Of a stretch of DNA of 64,000 bases, positions 7,495 through 15,708 are shown piece after piece. This stretch comes from Tistrella bauzanensis. GTDB taxonomy: Bacteria > Pseudomonadota > Alphaproteobacteria > Tistrellales > Tistrellaceae. The position numbers were made by a program, and so were the translations under genes. The notes below the pieces were generated by a model that saw only the letters and a program-made list of their open reading frames with translations, did not search any database and was not told the DNA's origin. Numbering within the stretch: the first letter of the stretch is position 1; each line of letters begins with the position of its first letter. The stretch spans positions 89,616 to 153,615 of the forward strand of contig NZ_BMDZ01000004.1 in assembly GCF_014636235.1 (NCBI RefSeq). The letters run 5' to 3'.

Positions 7495-9611
7495 ACCGCA
7501 CCCATGGCCGCACCCATGGCGGCGGCGGGGTTCGTGCCGGCAGCCCTGGCGGGCAGGCGGCCGCGCTCCACCAGCCGGATCGCGGCCATGACGGTGAAAA
7601 CGATGATCAGAATGGCGACACTCATCGCACAGGCGGCTCCGTAATAGGTGCCCTCGGCGGCATTGAGGATGGCGACCGCCGCCAGATCGATGTCCGGCCC
7701 TTGCAGAAAGACCACGGCCGAGACGGTCGACAACCCGTCGACGAAGACATAGAGCGCCCCCAGGATCGCCGCATGGCGCATCACCGGCAGCACGACATGG
7801 CGGATGCGCTGCACCGGGGTGGCGCCAAGGGCGGCCGCCGCCTCGTCGATCGACCGGTCGATGCGCCTGAGCAGGGCGCGGCCCGCCAGCACGCCCACGA
7901 ACATGTTGCCGAACAGGATGTTGAGCACCAGCACCGCGTGGGTGCCGTTCAACGACAGCGCCCTGATCCCGAACGGCGCGTTGAAGGCGGTGAGATAGCC
8001 GATGCCAAACACCACCCCCGGCAGGATCGCCGGCAGCAGGATGATCAGCGCCATGCATTCGGTAAGCGCGGAGCGGTGGCGTTCGGCCAGATAGGCCGCG
8101 ATCACCGCCAGCAGGCCGCCCAGCGGCGCCGCGATGCCGGCGACCACAAGGCTGGTCCAGACCGGCGTGATCCCCACCACCGACGACACGAAACCGGGCA
8201 CCGCCTCCATTGCCGTGAAATGATGCGGTGTCAGCCCCCAGTCGCGCCCCCAGACCTTCACGAAGGCGCCGGCGATGATGGTGGCATAGATCACGCCGGT
8301 GGCGGCGATGACCGACCAGACCAGCAGGCTGAACCCGCGCCGCAAGGCCGGTGGCGGCGCCATCGCGGCCCCGGCCTGCCGGTTGCGGCCGCCATCATCG
8401 CCGCCGCCGAAGCCCGATGTGAAGCGCCGGCGGCCGCCGATCCGGTTCAGGGCAAGCGCGATCGCCAGCGCCGGCACGATCAGCCAGACCGCGATCGCCG
8501 CGGCGAAGGCGGTGTTGTGGAAGCCGATCATCTCGTCGTAGAGCACGCCCGCCAGCACCGGCAGGTCGCGGCCGATCACCATCGGGTTGCCGAAATCGGT
8601 CATCGACAGAATGAAGACCAGGGTCGCCGCCCGCACGATGCCCGGCTGCGCCATCGGCAGGGTGACATGGCGGAAGCGCTTCCAGGGCGACGCCCCGGCG
8701 CTGGCCGCCGCCTCGTCCAGCCGCCCGTCGGGGCGGGTGAACAGGTTGTCGAACACGATGAACGCGGCCGGCAGGAAGCTGAGCACCTGGGCGACCAGCA
8801 CCCCGCCCAGGCCATAGAGATTGTCATGCGCGGCATCGGTCCAGCCGAGCGCGCGGTCGAGCAGGTCGTGGGTGATCACGCCATTGCGGCCGAACAGCAG
8901 CACCGCCGCGGTCGCCACCACCACCGGCGGCGACACCAGCGGCACCAGCAGGCCGAACCGGGCGAGGCCGGCGCCGGCCACCAGCCCGCGGCTGATGCCG
9001 AAGGCCGCCAGGAAGGCGAGCATGGTGGTGATGACGGTCGTGGTGGTGGCCAGCAGCAACGAGTTCAGCCCGGCGGCCCGCAGCCGGTGTTCCCGCGCGA
9101 CCCGGCTGTAATGATCGATGCCGATGGTGATGGTCTGGCCGCTGCGCAGGGCCTCACGCGTCGCGGGCGCCAGGGCGTCGCCCGCCAGATGCACCAGCAC
9201 CGCGCGCTTGTGCAGCATCGCCACCGCCAGCGGCAGATCCTCGGTCACCCGCGCCCGCAGATCCGGGGCCAGCCCGGCCAGCGCCTGCTCCGCCGCCGGG
9301 ATCTGGCGGTCGAAGGCGGCCGCCCGGTCCCAGGGCACGTCCAGGCCGTTCAACGCGAAGGCGGCGGCGATCGCCTCCATCCGCGGGCGCGGCGCGGCCT
9401 CTGCCGCCCAGCGCGCCGGCAGGGCGGTGCCGCGATCACCGGGCAGCACCGCCAGCGCCGCGCGGGTCATGTCGGCCAGCCGGGCCGTCGACAGCGGCAC
9501 CGGCACCTGAACGCTGCGGATCAGCATGCTGCCGATCGGCCAGGCAATGAACAGCGCCACCAGGGCCAGCATTGCAACCAGAAGGATGCGGTCGGACACG
9601 GATTTATGCAT
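7491..9611 (-). CDS. Fused two-domain ABC permease, 2-aminoethylphosphonate type (PhnU2-like)
   Basis: A 706-residue inner-membrane protein made of two binding-protein-dependent permease halves in one chain. After a first membrane span (residues about 8-30) there is an unusually long non-membrane stretch of about 130 residues before SLLLATTTTVITTMLAF. The first half has an EAA loop at EAAASAGASPWKRFRHVTLPMAQPG and the second at EAAAALGATPVQRIRHVVLPVM; each loop contacts the ATPase. Family proteins of this type transport 2-aminoethylphosphonate or iron, and the neighbours favour phosphonate. The ATG at 9611 overlaps the end of the ATPase gene by eight bases. The long extra loop and a Gly-rich linker (GFGGGDDGGRN) between halves make it longer than usual. 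Confidence 0.85.
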   Translation of the reverse strand: MHKSVSDRILLVAMLALVALFIAWPIGSMLIRSVQVPVPLSTARLADMTRAALAVLPGDRGTALPARWAAEAAPRPRMEAIAAAFALNGLDVPWDRAAAFDRQIPAAEQALAGLAPDLRARVTEDLPLAVAMLHKRAVLVHLAGDALAPATREALRSGQTITIGIDHYSRVAREHRLRAAGLNSLLLATTTTVITTMLAFLAAFGISRGLVAGAGLARFGLLVPLVSPPVVVATAAVLLFGRNGVITHDLLDRALGWTDAAHDNLYGLGGVLVAQVLSFLPAAFIVFDNLFTRPDGRLDEAAASAGASPWKRFRHVTLPMAQPGIVRAATLVFILSMTDFGNPMVIGRDLPVLAGVLYDEMIGFHNTAFAAAIAVWLIVPALAIALALNRIGGRRRFTSGFGGGDDGGRNRQAGAAMAPPPALRRGFSLLVWSVIAATGVIYATIIAGAFVKVWGRDWGLTPHHFTAMEAVPGFVSSVVGITPVWTSLVVAGIAAPLGGLLAVIAAYLAERHRSALTECMALIILLPAILPGVVFGIGYLTAFNAPFGIRALSLNGTHAVLVLNILFGNMFVGVLAGRALLRRIDRSIDEAAAALGATPVQRIRHVVLPVMRHAAILGALYVFVDGLSTVSAVVFLQGPDIDLAAVAILNAAEGTYYGAACAMSVAILIIVFTVMAAIRLVERGRLPARAAGTNPAAAMGAAMGAV

Positions 9612-10761
9612 CGGCGAGCATCCGGCCGGTGATGCCGCCGGCCGCGACCGGATGGGGCAGCGCCTCCGGCGGCGGTGGCGGCGCGTCTTCGGCGGGCAGC
9701 ACGCGCGCGAAGGCCGGGTCGATGCCGATCCGGAACCGGGCGCCGCGCGCGGCCATGGTTCCACCCGCGACAGACCACGTGCGGGTCGCGATATCGGCGG
9801 TGACCGTGCCGCCGCCGTCGAGCCGCAGGGTCAGCCGCACCACCGGCCCCAGAAAGGCGCTGGCCTCGACCGTGCCGGCAAGGCCCTCGCCCGGCATGGC
9901 ATGCGCCGCCGGCGTCAGCGTGGTGTGTTCCGGCCGCCAGACCAGCAGGCCGGCACCGCCATGGGCCGCCGTTATGTCATCCACCGCGACTGTCATGCGC
10001 CCGACGCGGACAGCCGGGCCGGCGGTATCGATCGTGCAGGGCAGCAGATTGGCGGTACCGACGAAGCCGGCGACGAAGCTGTGCGCCGGGCGCAGATAGA
10101 CCGCCTGGGGCGTGCCCGATTGCAGGATGCGGCCGTGGCGCATCACCACCATGGTGTCGGAAATTGCCAGCGCCTCTTCCTGATCATGGGTGACATAGAC
10201 CGTGGTGATGCCCAGGCTGTCGACAATGCGGCGGATTTCGGCGCGCAGATGCACCCGGATGCCGGCATCCAGCGCCGATAGCGGTTCATCCAGCAACAGC
10301 ACCGGCGGTTCCGGCGCCAGCGCCCGTGCCAGCGCCACCCGCTGCTGCTGGCCGCCCGACAATTCATGCGGAAACCGGTCTTCCAGGCCGGTCAGCCGGA
10401 CCATCGCCGCCAGATCGGCGACCCGCCGGCCGATGGCGCGGCGGCTGTCGCCGCGCAGCATCAGCGCGAAGCCGATGTTCTGGGCCACGGTCTTGGTCGG
10501 AAACAGCGCATAGCTCTGGAACACGAAGCCCAACCCGCGACGATGCGGCGGCAGGCCGGCGATGTCGCGACCATCCAGCAGCACCTGCCCCCGATCGGCG
10601 GCGGCGAAACCGGCGGCGATGCGCAGCAGCGTGGTCTTGCCGCAGCCGCTGGGGCCGATCAGGGAACAGAAGCCGCCCGATGGCACGCTGAGGTCCACAC
10701 CATCCAGCGCCATGGTGGCGCCGAAGCGGCGGGTGATGCCACGAAGATCGAGCACGGCCAT
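9604..10761 (-). CDS. ABC transporter ATP-binding protein, 2-aminoethylphosphonate type (PhnT-like)
   Basis: A 385-residue ATPase of the spermidine/iron/phosphonate class. Walker A GPSGCGKTT at about residues 38-46, Q-loop FVFQSYALFP, signature LSGGQQQRVALARAL, Walker B VLLLDEPLSALD and the H-loop in VYVTHDQEEAL are all intact. A C-terminal TOBE-like region follows from about residue 270. It would power import through the downstream fused permease with the upstream binding protein. The ATG at 10761 is the first Met that gives a normal N-terminus (AVLDLRGITRRFG). The gene lies between the binding protein and permease genes on the minus strand in the order expected for an AEP importer. Confidence 0.88.
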   Translation of the reverse strand: MAVLDLRGITRRFGATMALDGVDLSVPSGGFCSLIGPSGCGKTTLLRIAAGFAAADRGQVLLDGRDIAGLPPHRRGLGFVFQSYALFPTKTVAQNIGFALMLRGDSRRAIGRRVADLAAMVRLTGLEDRFPHELSGGQQQRVALARALAPEPPVLLLDEPLSALDAGIRVHLRAEIRRIVDSLGITTVYVTHDQEEALAISDTMVVMRHGRILQSGTPQAVYLRPAHSFVAGFVGTANLLPCTIDTAGPAVRVGRMTVAVDDITAAHGGAGLLVWRPEHTTLTPAAHAMPGEGLAGTVEASAFLGPVVRLTLRLDGGGTVTADIATRTWSVAGGTMAARGARFRIGIDPAFARVLPAEDAPPPPPEALPHPVAAGGITGRMLADA

Positions 10762-10816
10762 CAGGGGGCTCCGTCCGGTTCGGGTGATGCGGAAGACCGG
10801 TGATGCAGACGCCCGA

Positions 10817-11788
10817 TCAGTTTTCGTAGCGTTTGGCCCAGGCCTGCTTGAACCCGTCCTGGTCGATCGGCCGGCGGGTCTTCCACAGATGCACCTGATC
10901 CAGCGGCACATTGCCGAAGCCCGGCGCCGCGCCGATGCCGACATGGGGGGCCAGCGCGGTCATGCCACCTTTGCCGAACAGCCAGTCCATGAACACCTGG
11001 CCGTCCTGCGGGTTGGGGCCGCCCGCGACCAGACCGGCGCCTTCGATGATGTTCGGCGACATCCGGCCGATGACCAGCTTCACATCCGGATTGGCCTGCA
11101 CCTGCTGAAGAATGGCGGTGTCATAGCTGAGACCGATGGCGTTCTCACCCGCGCTGACCTGCCGTGCGGCGGCGCTGCCGCTGGAATTGTACTGGACGAC
11201 GTTCTGATGCAGGTTGTCGATGAAGTTCCAGCCGAACATGTCGTCCATGGCCGTGAAGATGGTGAAGCCGGTGCCGGATTTGGTCGGGGCTGCCACGGTC
11301 ACCTGACCCTTATAGTCGGGGCGGATCAGATCGACCCAGTCGGTCGGCTCGGGCAGGCCCTTCTCCTTCAGCACGCGGGTGTTGACCGCCATCGCCATGA
11401 TCGTGGCGTTGTGGCCGTACCAGAAGCCGTCAGTGTCCCTGAAGGCATCGTCGATGATCATGCCGCGCGGGGTATAGGGGGCCAGCACGCCGTCCTGCTT
11501 CAGCTTCGCCAGAGCGAAATCATTGACCATCCAGATCACGTCGGCCTGTGGATTGCCCTTTTCGGCGATCGCCTTCTCGGTGATCGGGCCGGTCGACATG
11601 TTGACCGCCTTGACCGTGATGTCCGGATGGGCCGCCTGGAACGCCGCCATCACATCCTTCTCGATTTCCGGGTTCGAGGCGGTATAGAGCACCAGTTCCC
11701 CCGCCGCCGCCGGCCCGGTGGTGGCGGAGGCAAGCGCCAGAACGGCGGTCGCGGTGGCAAGAAAGGCCCTGATCGTCATGCGCTGCAT
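10817..11788 (-). CDS. Periplasmic substrate-binding protein, 2-aminoethylphosphonate ABC transporter type (PhnS-like)
   Basis: A 323-residue exported protein. The first 29 residues are a signal peptide (FLATATAVLALASATTGPAAAG) and the mature part starts ELVLYTASNPEIEKDV, the usual beginning of type 2 binding proteins for iron or 2-aminoethylphosphonate. ADVIWMVNDFA and SGSAAARQVSAGENAIGLSYD line the expected ligand cleft. The ATG at 11788 follows GGGAGA. It heads a four-gene operon (binding protein, ATPase, permease, PbfA-like enzyme) that would import AEP or its hydroxylated form and convert it. The iron-binding tyrosine pair typical of FbpA is not evident, which supports the phosphonate assignment. 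Confidence 0.82.
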   Translation of the reverse strand: MQRMTIRAFLATATAVLALASATTGPAAAGELVLYTASNPEIEKDVMAAFQAAHPDITVKAVNMSTGPITEKAIAEKGNPQADVIWMVNDFALAKLKQDGVLAPYTPRGMIIDDAFRDTDGFWYGHNATIMAMAVNTRVLKEKGLPEPTDWVDLIRPDYKGQVTVAAPTKSGTGFTIFTAMDDMFGWNFIDNLHQNVVQYNSSGSAAARQVSAGENAIGLSYDTAILQQVQANPDVKLVIGRMSPNIIEGAGLVAGGPNPQDGQVFMDWLFGKGGMTALAPHVGIGAAPGFGNVPLDQVHLWKTRRPIDQDGFKQAWAKRYEN

Positions 11789-11884
11789 CACTGTTCTCCC
11801 CGAGACGGTGGCCGGCCCGCTGGATCTGCATCGCGGCCGCTGACGCCTTGATACCCCGCGATCGATGATGGCTTGTTGACAGAG

Positions 11885-11903
11885 TGGGCGGAATTCGTGC
11901 CCA
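11885..11903. promoter_or_regulatory. Imperfect palindrome in the AEP operon/MocR divergent intergenic region
   Basis: The 167 bases between the AEP operon start (11788, minus) and the MocR start (11956, plus) hold a 19-bp imperfect palindrome with TGGGC/GCCCA arms around GAATTC. A TTGACA lies just upstream at 11875-11880 on the plus strand, without a good -10. It is the best operator candidate for the divergent regulator. MocR proteins often bind direct repeats, so this is tentative. Confidence 0.3.
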
Positions 11904-11955
11904 TTTTCCTCAGATCGAAGGGCCCATTCCGGGCCGGCGCGGAAAGGGCGATGGT

Positions 11956-13470
11956 ATGACGCGGCATTCCGGCGGGCCGGTGCTCGATTTCCTCGACATC
12001 GACCGCGACAGCCCGACACCGCTGTATCACCAGATCTATACCGAATTGCGCCGCGGCATCCTGTCGGGGCGGTTGGCCGCGGGCACGCGCCTGCCATCCA
12101 CCCGCTCGATCGCGGCCGAGCTTGGCGTCTCGCGCCGCCCGTTGCGCGAAGCCTTCGACCATCTGACCGCCGAGGGCCTGCTGGATGCCCGCCAGGGCGC
12201 CGGAACCGTGGTGCGGGCGCGCGCCGACGGCCGGCTGCCGGCGGCAGCGGCGTCGGCGATTGCGGATGATCAGGCGATGATCACCCGCCTGCCGGCACGC
12301 GGCCGGGCGCTGATCGAGACCACCGGCTTCGACACCCGGTCGACCGGTGCCTTTTCCCCCACCCTGCCCGCGGCCGACCAGTTCCCGCGCGCGGTGTTCG
12401 CCCGGCTGGCGGCACGGCACTGGCGGATGGCCGCGCCCGATGATTTCCGCAAGGCGCCGCCTGCCGGCCATGCCGGCCTGCGGGCGGCGCTGGCGGACTA
12501 TCTGCGCACCGCCCGCGGCCTGGTCTGCACCGCCGATCAGGTGCTGATCACCGCCGGCGGCACCCATGCCATCGGCCTGCTGGCCCGGCTGCTGGCGGCC
12601 CCCGGCAGCCGCGCCTGGACCGAGAATCCCGGCTGGCCCACCGGCCGCCAGACGCTCGCGGCCCATCAGGTGCAGCCGGTGCCCTTGCCGGTCGACGGCG
12701 AGGGGCTGGTGGTCGAGGCCGGCCGCCGCATGGCGCCGGACGCCGCTTTGGCGCTGGTCACGCCGTCGCGGCACTATCCGCTGGGCATGCCGATGTCGCT
12801 GGGCCGGCGGCTGGAACTGCTGGACTGGGCCCATGACCAGCGGTCGTGGATCGTGGAAGACGATTATGACAGCGAATTCCAGTACACCACCCGGGTGCTG
12901 CCGCCCTTGCAGAGCCTGGATCGCCACGGATCGGTGATCTATATGGGCTCGCTCAGCAAGGTGCTGACCCAGGCGCTGCGCATCGGCTATCTGGTGGTGC
13001 CACAGGCGCTGGCCGGGCCGCTGGGGCGGGCGCTGGCCCACGAGAAGGTGGTGCCGACAGCCACCCAGGCGATGCTGGCCCGGCTGATCGAGACCGGCGA
13101 ATTCGCTCGCCATGTCCGGCGGATGCGCCATCTGTACCGGCGCCGGCAACAGGCGCTGGTCGACGGTCTGCGCGGGCGCATTGGCGACCGCCTGCGGATC
13201 GCCACCACGGATTCGGGCTTTCATCTGCTGGCAACCCTGCCCGCCGACCCGGCCGGCTGGCCCGGCGGCATGGCCCTGGACGAGGACGAGACCAGCCGGC
13301 GGCTGGCGGAGCTGGACATCGCCGCCCCCACCCTTGGCAGCTATCTGCACCCGGGCGCCGACCCGCGTGCCTGCCGACGGGTGCTGGTTCTGGGCTTCGC
13401 CACCCTGACCGACGACGAACTGGCGCGCGGGCTGGATGGCCTGGCCGCGGTCATCGGTGGCGCGGGCTGA
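11956..13470 (+). CDS. MocR/PdxR-type GntR family regulator with aminotransferase domain
   Basis: A 504-residue transcription factor. A GntR winged helix-turn-helix spans about residues 20-88 (TPLYHQIYTELRRGILSGRL, then LPSTRSIAAELGVSRRPLREA), followed by a class I aminotransferase-like effector domain with the PLP lysine Lys335 in YMGSLSKVLTQ and the Asp of WIVEDDYDSEF. MocR proteins sense PLP adducts of amines or amino acids. It is divergent from the AEP operon, so it very likely controls it, perhaps responding to an AEP-PLP adduct. The ATG at 11956 follows GGAAAGGG and starts immediately before the domain; an upstream in-frame ATG at 11884 would add residues inside the presumed regulatory region. 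Confidence 0.88.
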   Translation: MTRHSGGPVLDFLDIDRDSPTPLYHQIYTELRRGILSGRLAAGTRLPSTRSIAAELGVSRRPLREAFDHLTAEGLLDARQGAGTVVRARADGRLPAAAASAIADDQAMITRLPARGRALIETTGFDTRSTGAFSPTLPAADQFPRAVFARLAARHWRMAAPDDFRKAPPAGHAGLRAALADYLRTARGLVCTADQVLITAGGTHAIGLLARLLAAPGSRAWTENPGWPTGRQTLAAHQVQPVPLPVDGEGLVVEAGRRMAPDAALALVTPSRHYPLGMPMSLGRRLELLDWAHDQRSWIVEDDYDSEFQYTTRVLPPLQSLDRHGSVIYMGSLSKVLTQALRIGYLVVPQALAGPLGRALAHEKVVPTATQAMLARLIETGEFARHVRRMRHLYRRRQQALVDGLRGRIGDRLRIATTDSGFHLLATLPADPAGWPGGMALDEDETSRRLAELDIAAPTLGSYLHPGADPRACRRVLVLGFATLTDDELARGLDGLAAVIGGAG

Positions 13471-13549
13471 AAGCCCGGCGCCACGGAACCCAACCGATCT
13501 TGCCGCGTTGACCAACAGTGCCCGGCACCTGTTGAGGAGATCGTTCCGC

Positions 13550-13957
13550 ATGGCCAGACCCGATTCTCAGCGCGTTTCTTCGTCCCGCGATCCTGCTGCC
13601 GGCCGGCCCCGCGAGGTGACGGCCGATGAGGCCCCGCTGATCGGCAGCGCCGAAGGCCGCGACCCGGATGCCCGCGACACGCGCGGCCCCGATGGCGAGC
13701 CATTCCCGGGGGTCGCGCGCGACGAAGCGCCCGAGGCGCCCGACGATACCGACTATGACCCGGTCACCGGCGAAACCGACGGACTGGATGCGACAGAAGA
13801 GGGCATCCGCCACAACGCCGAGGATGTCTTCGACGAGATCACCGACAGCGGCGACCCGGACGACCCCGGATCGGATCTGGCGGACGTCGAGGACGAGGAC
13901 GAGCACGAAGACCGCTTTCCCGAAGGCTGGCCGCCCGACCGGCGCGATCGCGAGTGA
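13550..13957 (+). CDS. Highly acidic small hypothetical protein
   Basis: A 135-residue protein of no family I recognise. A GAGGAGA ribosome-binding site lies nine bases before the ATG. The protein is very rich in Asp, Glu, Gly and Pro (for example DVEDEDEHEDRFPEGWPPD at the end) with no membrane segment or cysteine, so it is probably disordered. It sits in the same direction between the MocR gene and the PaoA-like gene, separated from the latter by 79 bases. Codon third positions are strongly G/C, as in neighbouring real genes. Function unknown. Confidence 0.6.
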   Translation: MARPDSQRVSSSRDPAAGRPREVTADEAPLIGSAEGRDPDARDTRGPDGEPFPGVARDEAPEAPDDTDYDPVTGETDGLDATEEGIRHNAEDVFDEITDSGDPDDPGSDLADVEDEDEHEDRFPEGWPPDRRDRE

Positions 13958-14036
13958 CAGCCCCGGGCGGGCCCGCCCGCCGCCGCGAAGCAACCGCGCA
14001 CAGACGCCCTGAGCCGCCGCCACAGGAGCCCTGCCG

Positions 14037-14636
14037 ATGGACGCCCGAACACCCGCGACGCATGCCCCCCGCACGATATCCATGACCCTGGCCGTGAATG
14101 GCAAGGACTGGCAACTGACCGTCGACCCGCGCACCAGCCTGCTGGATGCGCTGCGCGACCATCTGGGGCTGACTGGCGCCAAGAAGGGTTGCGATCACGG
14201 ACAGTGCGGCGCCTGCACGCTGCTGGTCGACGGCAGGCGGGTGCTTGGCTGCCTGACCCTGGTGGCTCGTATGAACGGCCGGTCGGTCACCAGCATCGAG
14301 GGGCTGGCCGATGACGACGCGCCGCTGCACCCGATGCAACAGGCCTTCATCGATCACGACGCCTTCCAGTGCGGCTATTGCACGCCCGGCCAGATCCTGT
14401 CGGCGATCGCCTGTGTCGAGGAAGGCCATGCCGATCGCGGCGACGACGCCATCCGCGACCATATGAGCGGCAATCTGTGCCGCTGCGCCGCCTATCCCAA
14501 CATCGTCGCCGCCGTGCGCGCAGGGGGTGCCGCGATGCGGGCCGCTGGCGCCGGGCGCGATATTGCCGCCGACGACACGGTGGATGGCGCCGCCCCGCAG
14601 CCGGTGGAGGTGGATGATGCAGCCGTTCCAGCTTGA
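14037..14636 (+). CDS. PaoA-like [2Fe-2S] subunit of a molybdenum aldehyde oxidoreductase
   Basis: A 199-residue xanthine-oxidase-family small subunit carrying two [2Fe-2S] clusters. The plant-ferredoxin-type cluster cysteines are in GCDHGQCGACTLLVDGRRVLGC and the second set in CGYCTPGQ and NLCRCAAYPNI. Unlike E. coli PaoA it has no twin-arginine signal, so the complex should be cytoplasmic. It passes electrons from the molybdenum subunit to the FAD subunit encoded next. The C-terminus is extended by about 35 low-complexity residues that overlap the start of the FAD gene by 20 bases. Confidence 0.9.
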   Translation: MDARTPATHAPRTISMTLAVNGKDWQLTVDPRTSLLDALRDHLGLTGAKKGCDHGQCGACTLLVDGRRVLGCLTLVARMNGRSVTSIEGLADDDAPLHPMQQAFIDHDAFQCGYCTPGQILSAIACVEEGHADRGDDAIRDHMSGNLCRCAAYPNIVAAVRAGGAAMRAAGAGRDIAADDTVDGAAPQPVEVDDAAVPA

Positions 14637-15708
14637 ACCCGCGACAACCGGGCGCGGCCCGGATGCAAGGCCGCCCGCGGCGCCGACCGGGGCCGACCGA
14701 GGCCAGTTCATCGCCGGCGGCACCAATCTGGTCGATCTGATGCATCTGGGCGTGGCGACACCCGGCCGGCTGCTGGATCTGGACGCGGCGGAGGATGCGG
14801 CCGACGATCCCGCACATGCCCGGCGCGGCATCACCCGGCCCCGGCCCGACATGCTGCGGCTGGGGGCGCTGACCCGCATGGCCGAGGCCGCCGCCGATCC
14901 GCTGCTGCGCCGACGCCTGCCGATGCTGGCTCAGACCCTGGAACTGGCCGCCAGCCCGCAGATCCGCAACATGGCAAGCCTGGGCGGCAATATCCTGCAA
15001 CGCACCCGCTGCATGTATTTCCGCGACACCTCGTGGCCGTGCAACAAGCGCGCGCCCGGCAGCGGCTGTGCCGCGATCGATGGCTGCAGCCGGCAATTGG
15101 CGATATTGGGCACCAGCCGCCATTGTATCGCCAGCTATCCCGGCGATTTCGCCCAAGGGCTGATGGCGATGGATGCGGTGCTCGACATCGTGGGAAGCGA
15201 CGGCCGCAGACGGCCATTGCCGATCGCCGATCTGCACCTGTTGCCGGGCGACCGGCCCGATGTCGAGACCACGCTGGCGCCCGGCGAGATGATCACCGCC
15301 ATCGAGATACCGGCGCCGGCCTGGGCGGCACGGTCGGTGTTCGTGAAACTGCGCGACCGGGCATCCTTTGCCTTCGCGCTGGTGTCGGTGGCCTGTGCGC
15401 TGGACCTGGACGCCACCGGCCATGTCCGCGAGGTGCGGCTGGCCCTGGGCGGGGTCGCGACCGTGCCCTGGCGGCTGCCGGCATCGGAGGCGCTGCTGAA
15501 GGGCGAGGTGCTGACCGAGGACGCCGCCAATGCCGCCGCCGTCGCGGCCTTCACCGGCGCGGCGCTGCGCCCCGACAACGCCTTCAAACGCGATCTGGGC
15601 ATCGCCGCCATCACCCGCGCCCTGCTGGCGGCCCGCGATTTGCCGCCCCCCTCCGATGTGCCGCACCCCTCGGGCCGGCCTGCCACCAGCGATGAGGCAC
15701 GATCATGA
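14617..15708 (+). CDS. PaoB-like FAD-binding subunit with an extra [4Fe-4S] cluster
   Basis: A 363-residue FAD subunit of the xanthine oxidase family. The FAD motifs FIAGGTNLVDLM and the Gly-rich NMASLGGNILQRTRC are present. The inserted cysteine segment (Cys residues in RTRCMYFRDTSWPCNK and SGCAAIDGC) corresponds to the extra [4Fe-4S] cluster of E. coli PaoB, which distinguishes this group from CO dehydrogenase-type subunits. Of two adjacent ATGs, 14617 has the better spacing to GGAGG at 14606-14610. The stop overlaps the large-subunit start by four bases. Confidence 0.9.
   Translation: MQPFQLEPATTGRGPDARPPAAPTGADRGQFIAGGTNLVDLMHLGVATPGRLLDLDAAEDAADDPAHARRGITRPRPDMLRLGALTRMAEAAADPLLRRRLPMLAQTLELAASPQIRNMASLGGNILQRTRCMYFRDTSWPCNKRAPGSGCAAIDGCSRQLAILGTSRHCIASYPGDFAQGLMAMDAVLDIVGSDGRRRPLPIADLHLLPGDRPDVETTLAPGEMITAIEIPAPAWAARSVFVKLRDRASFAFALVSVACALDLDATGHVREVRLALGGVATVPWRLPASEALLKGEVLTEDAANAAAVAAFTGAALRPDNAFKRDLGIAAITRALLAARDLPPPSDVPHPSGRPATSDEARS

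Noticed and set aside
6079-7644. Long plus-strand frame opposite the pbfA-like gene, rich in Gln, Arg and His
   Set aside because: It is the antisense shadow of the aminotransferase-fold gene; no start signal and no domain.
13964-13979. Perfect 16-bp palindrome CGGGCGGGCCCGCCCG before the PaoA-like gene
   Set aside because: No loop, no U-run, and simple G/C runs make such palindromes common in this composition; not called as a terminator or operator.
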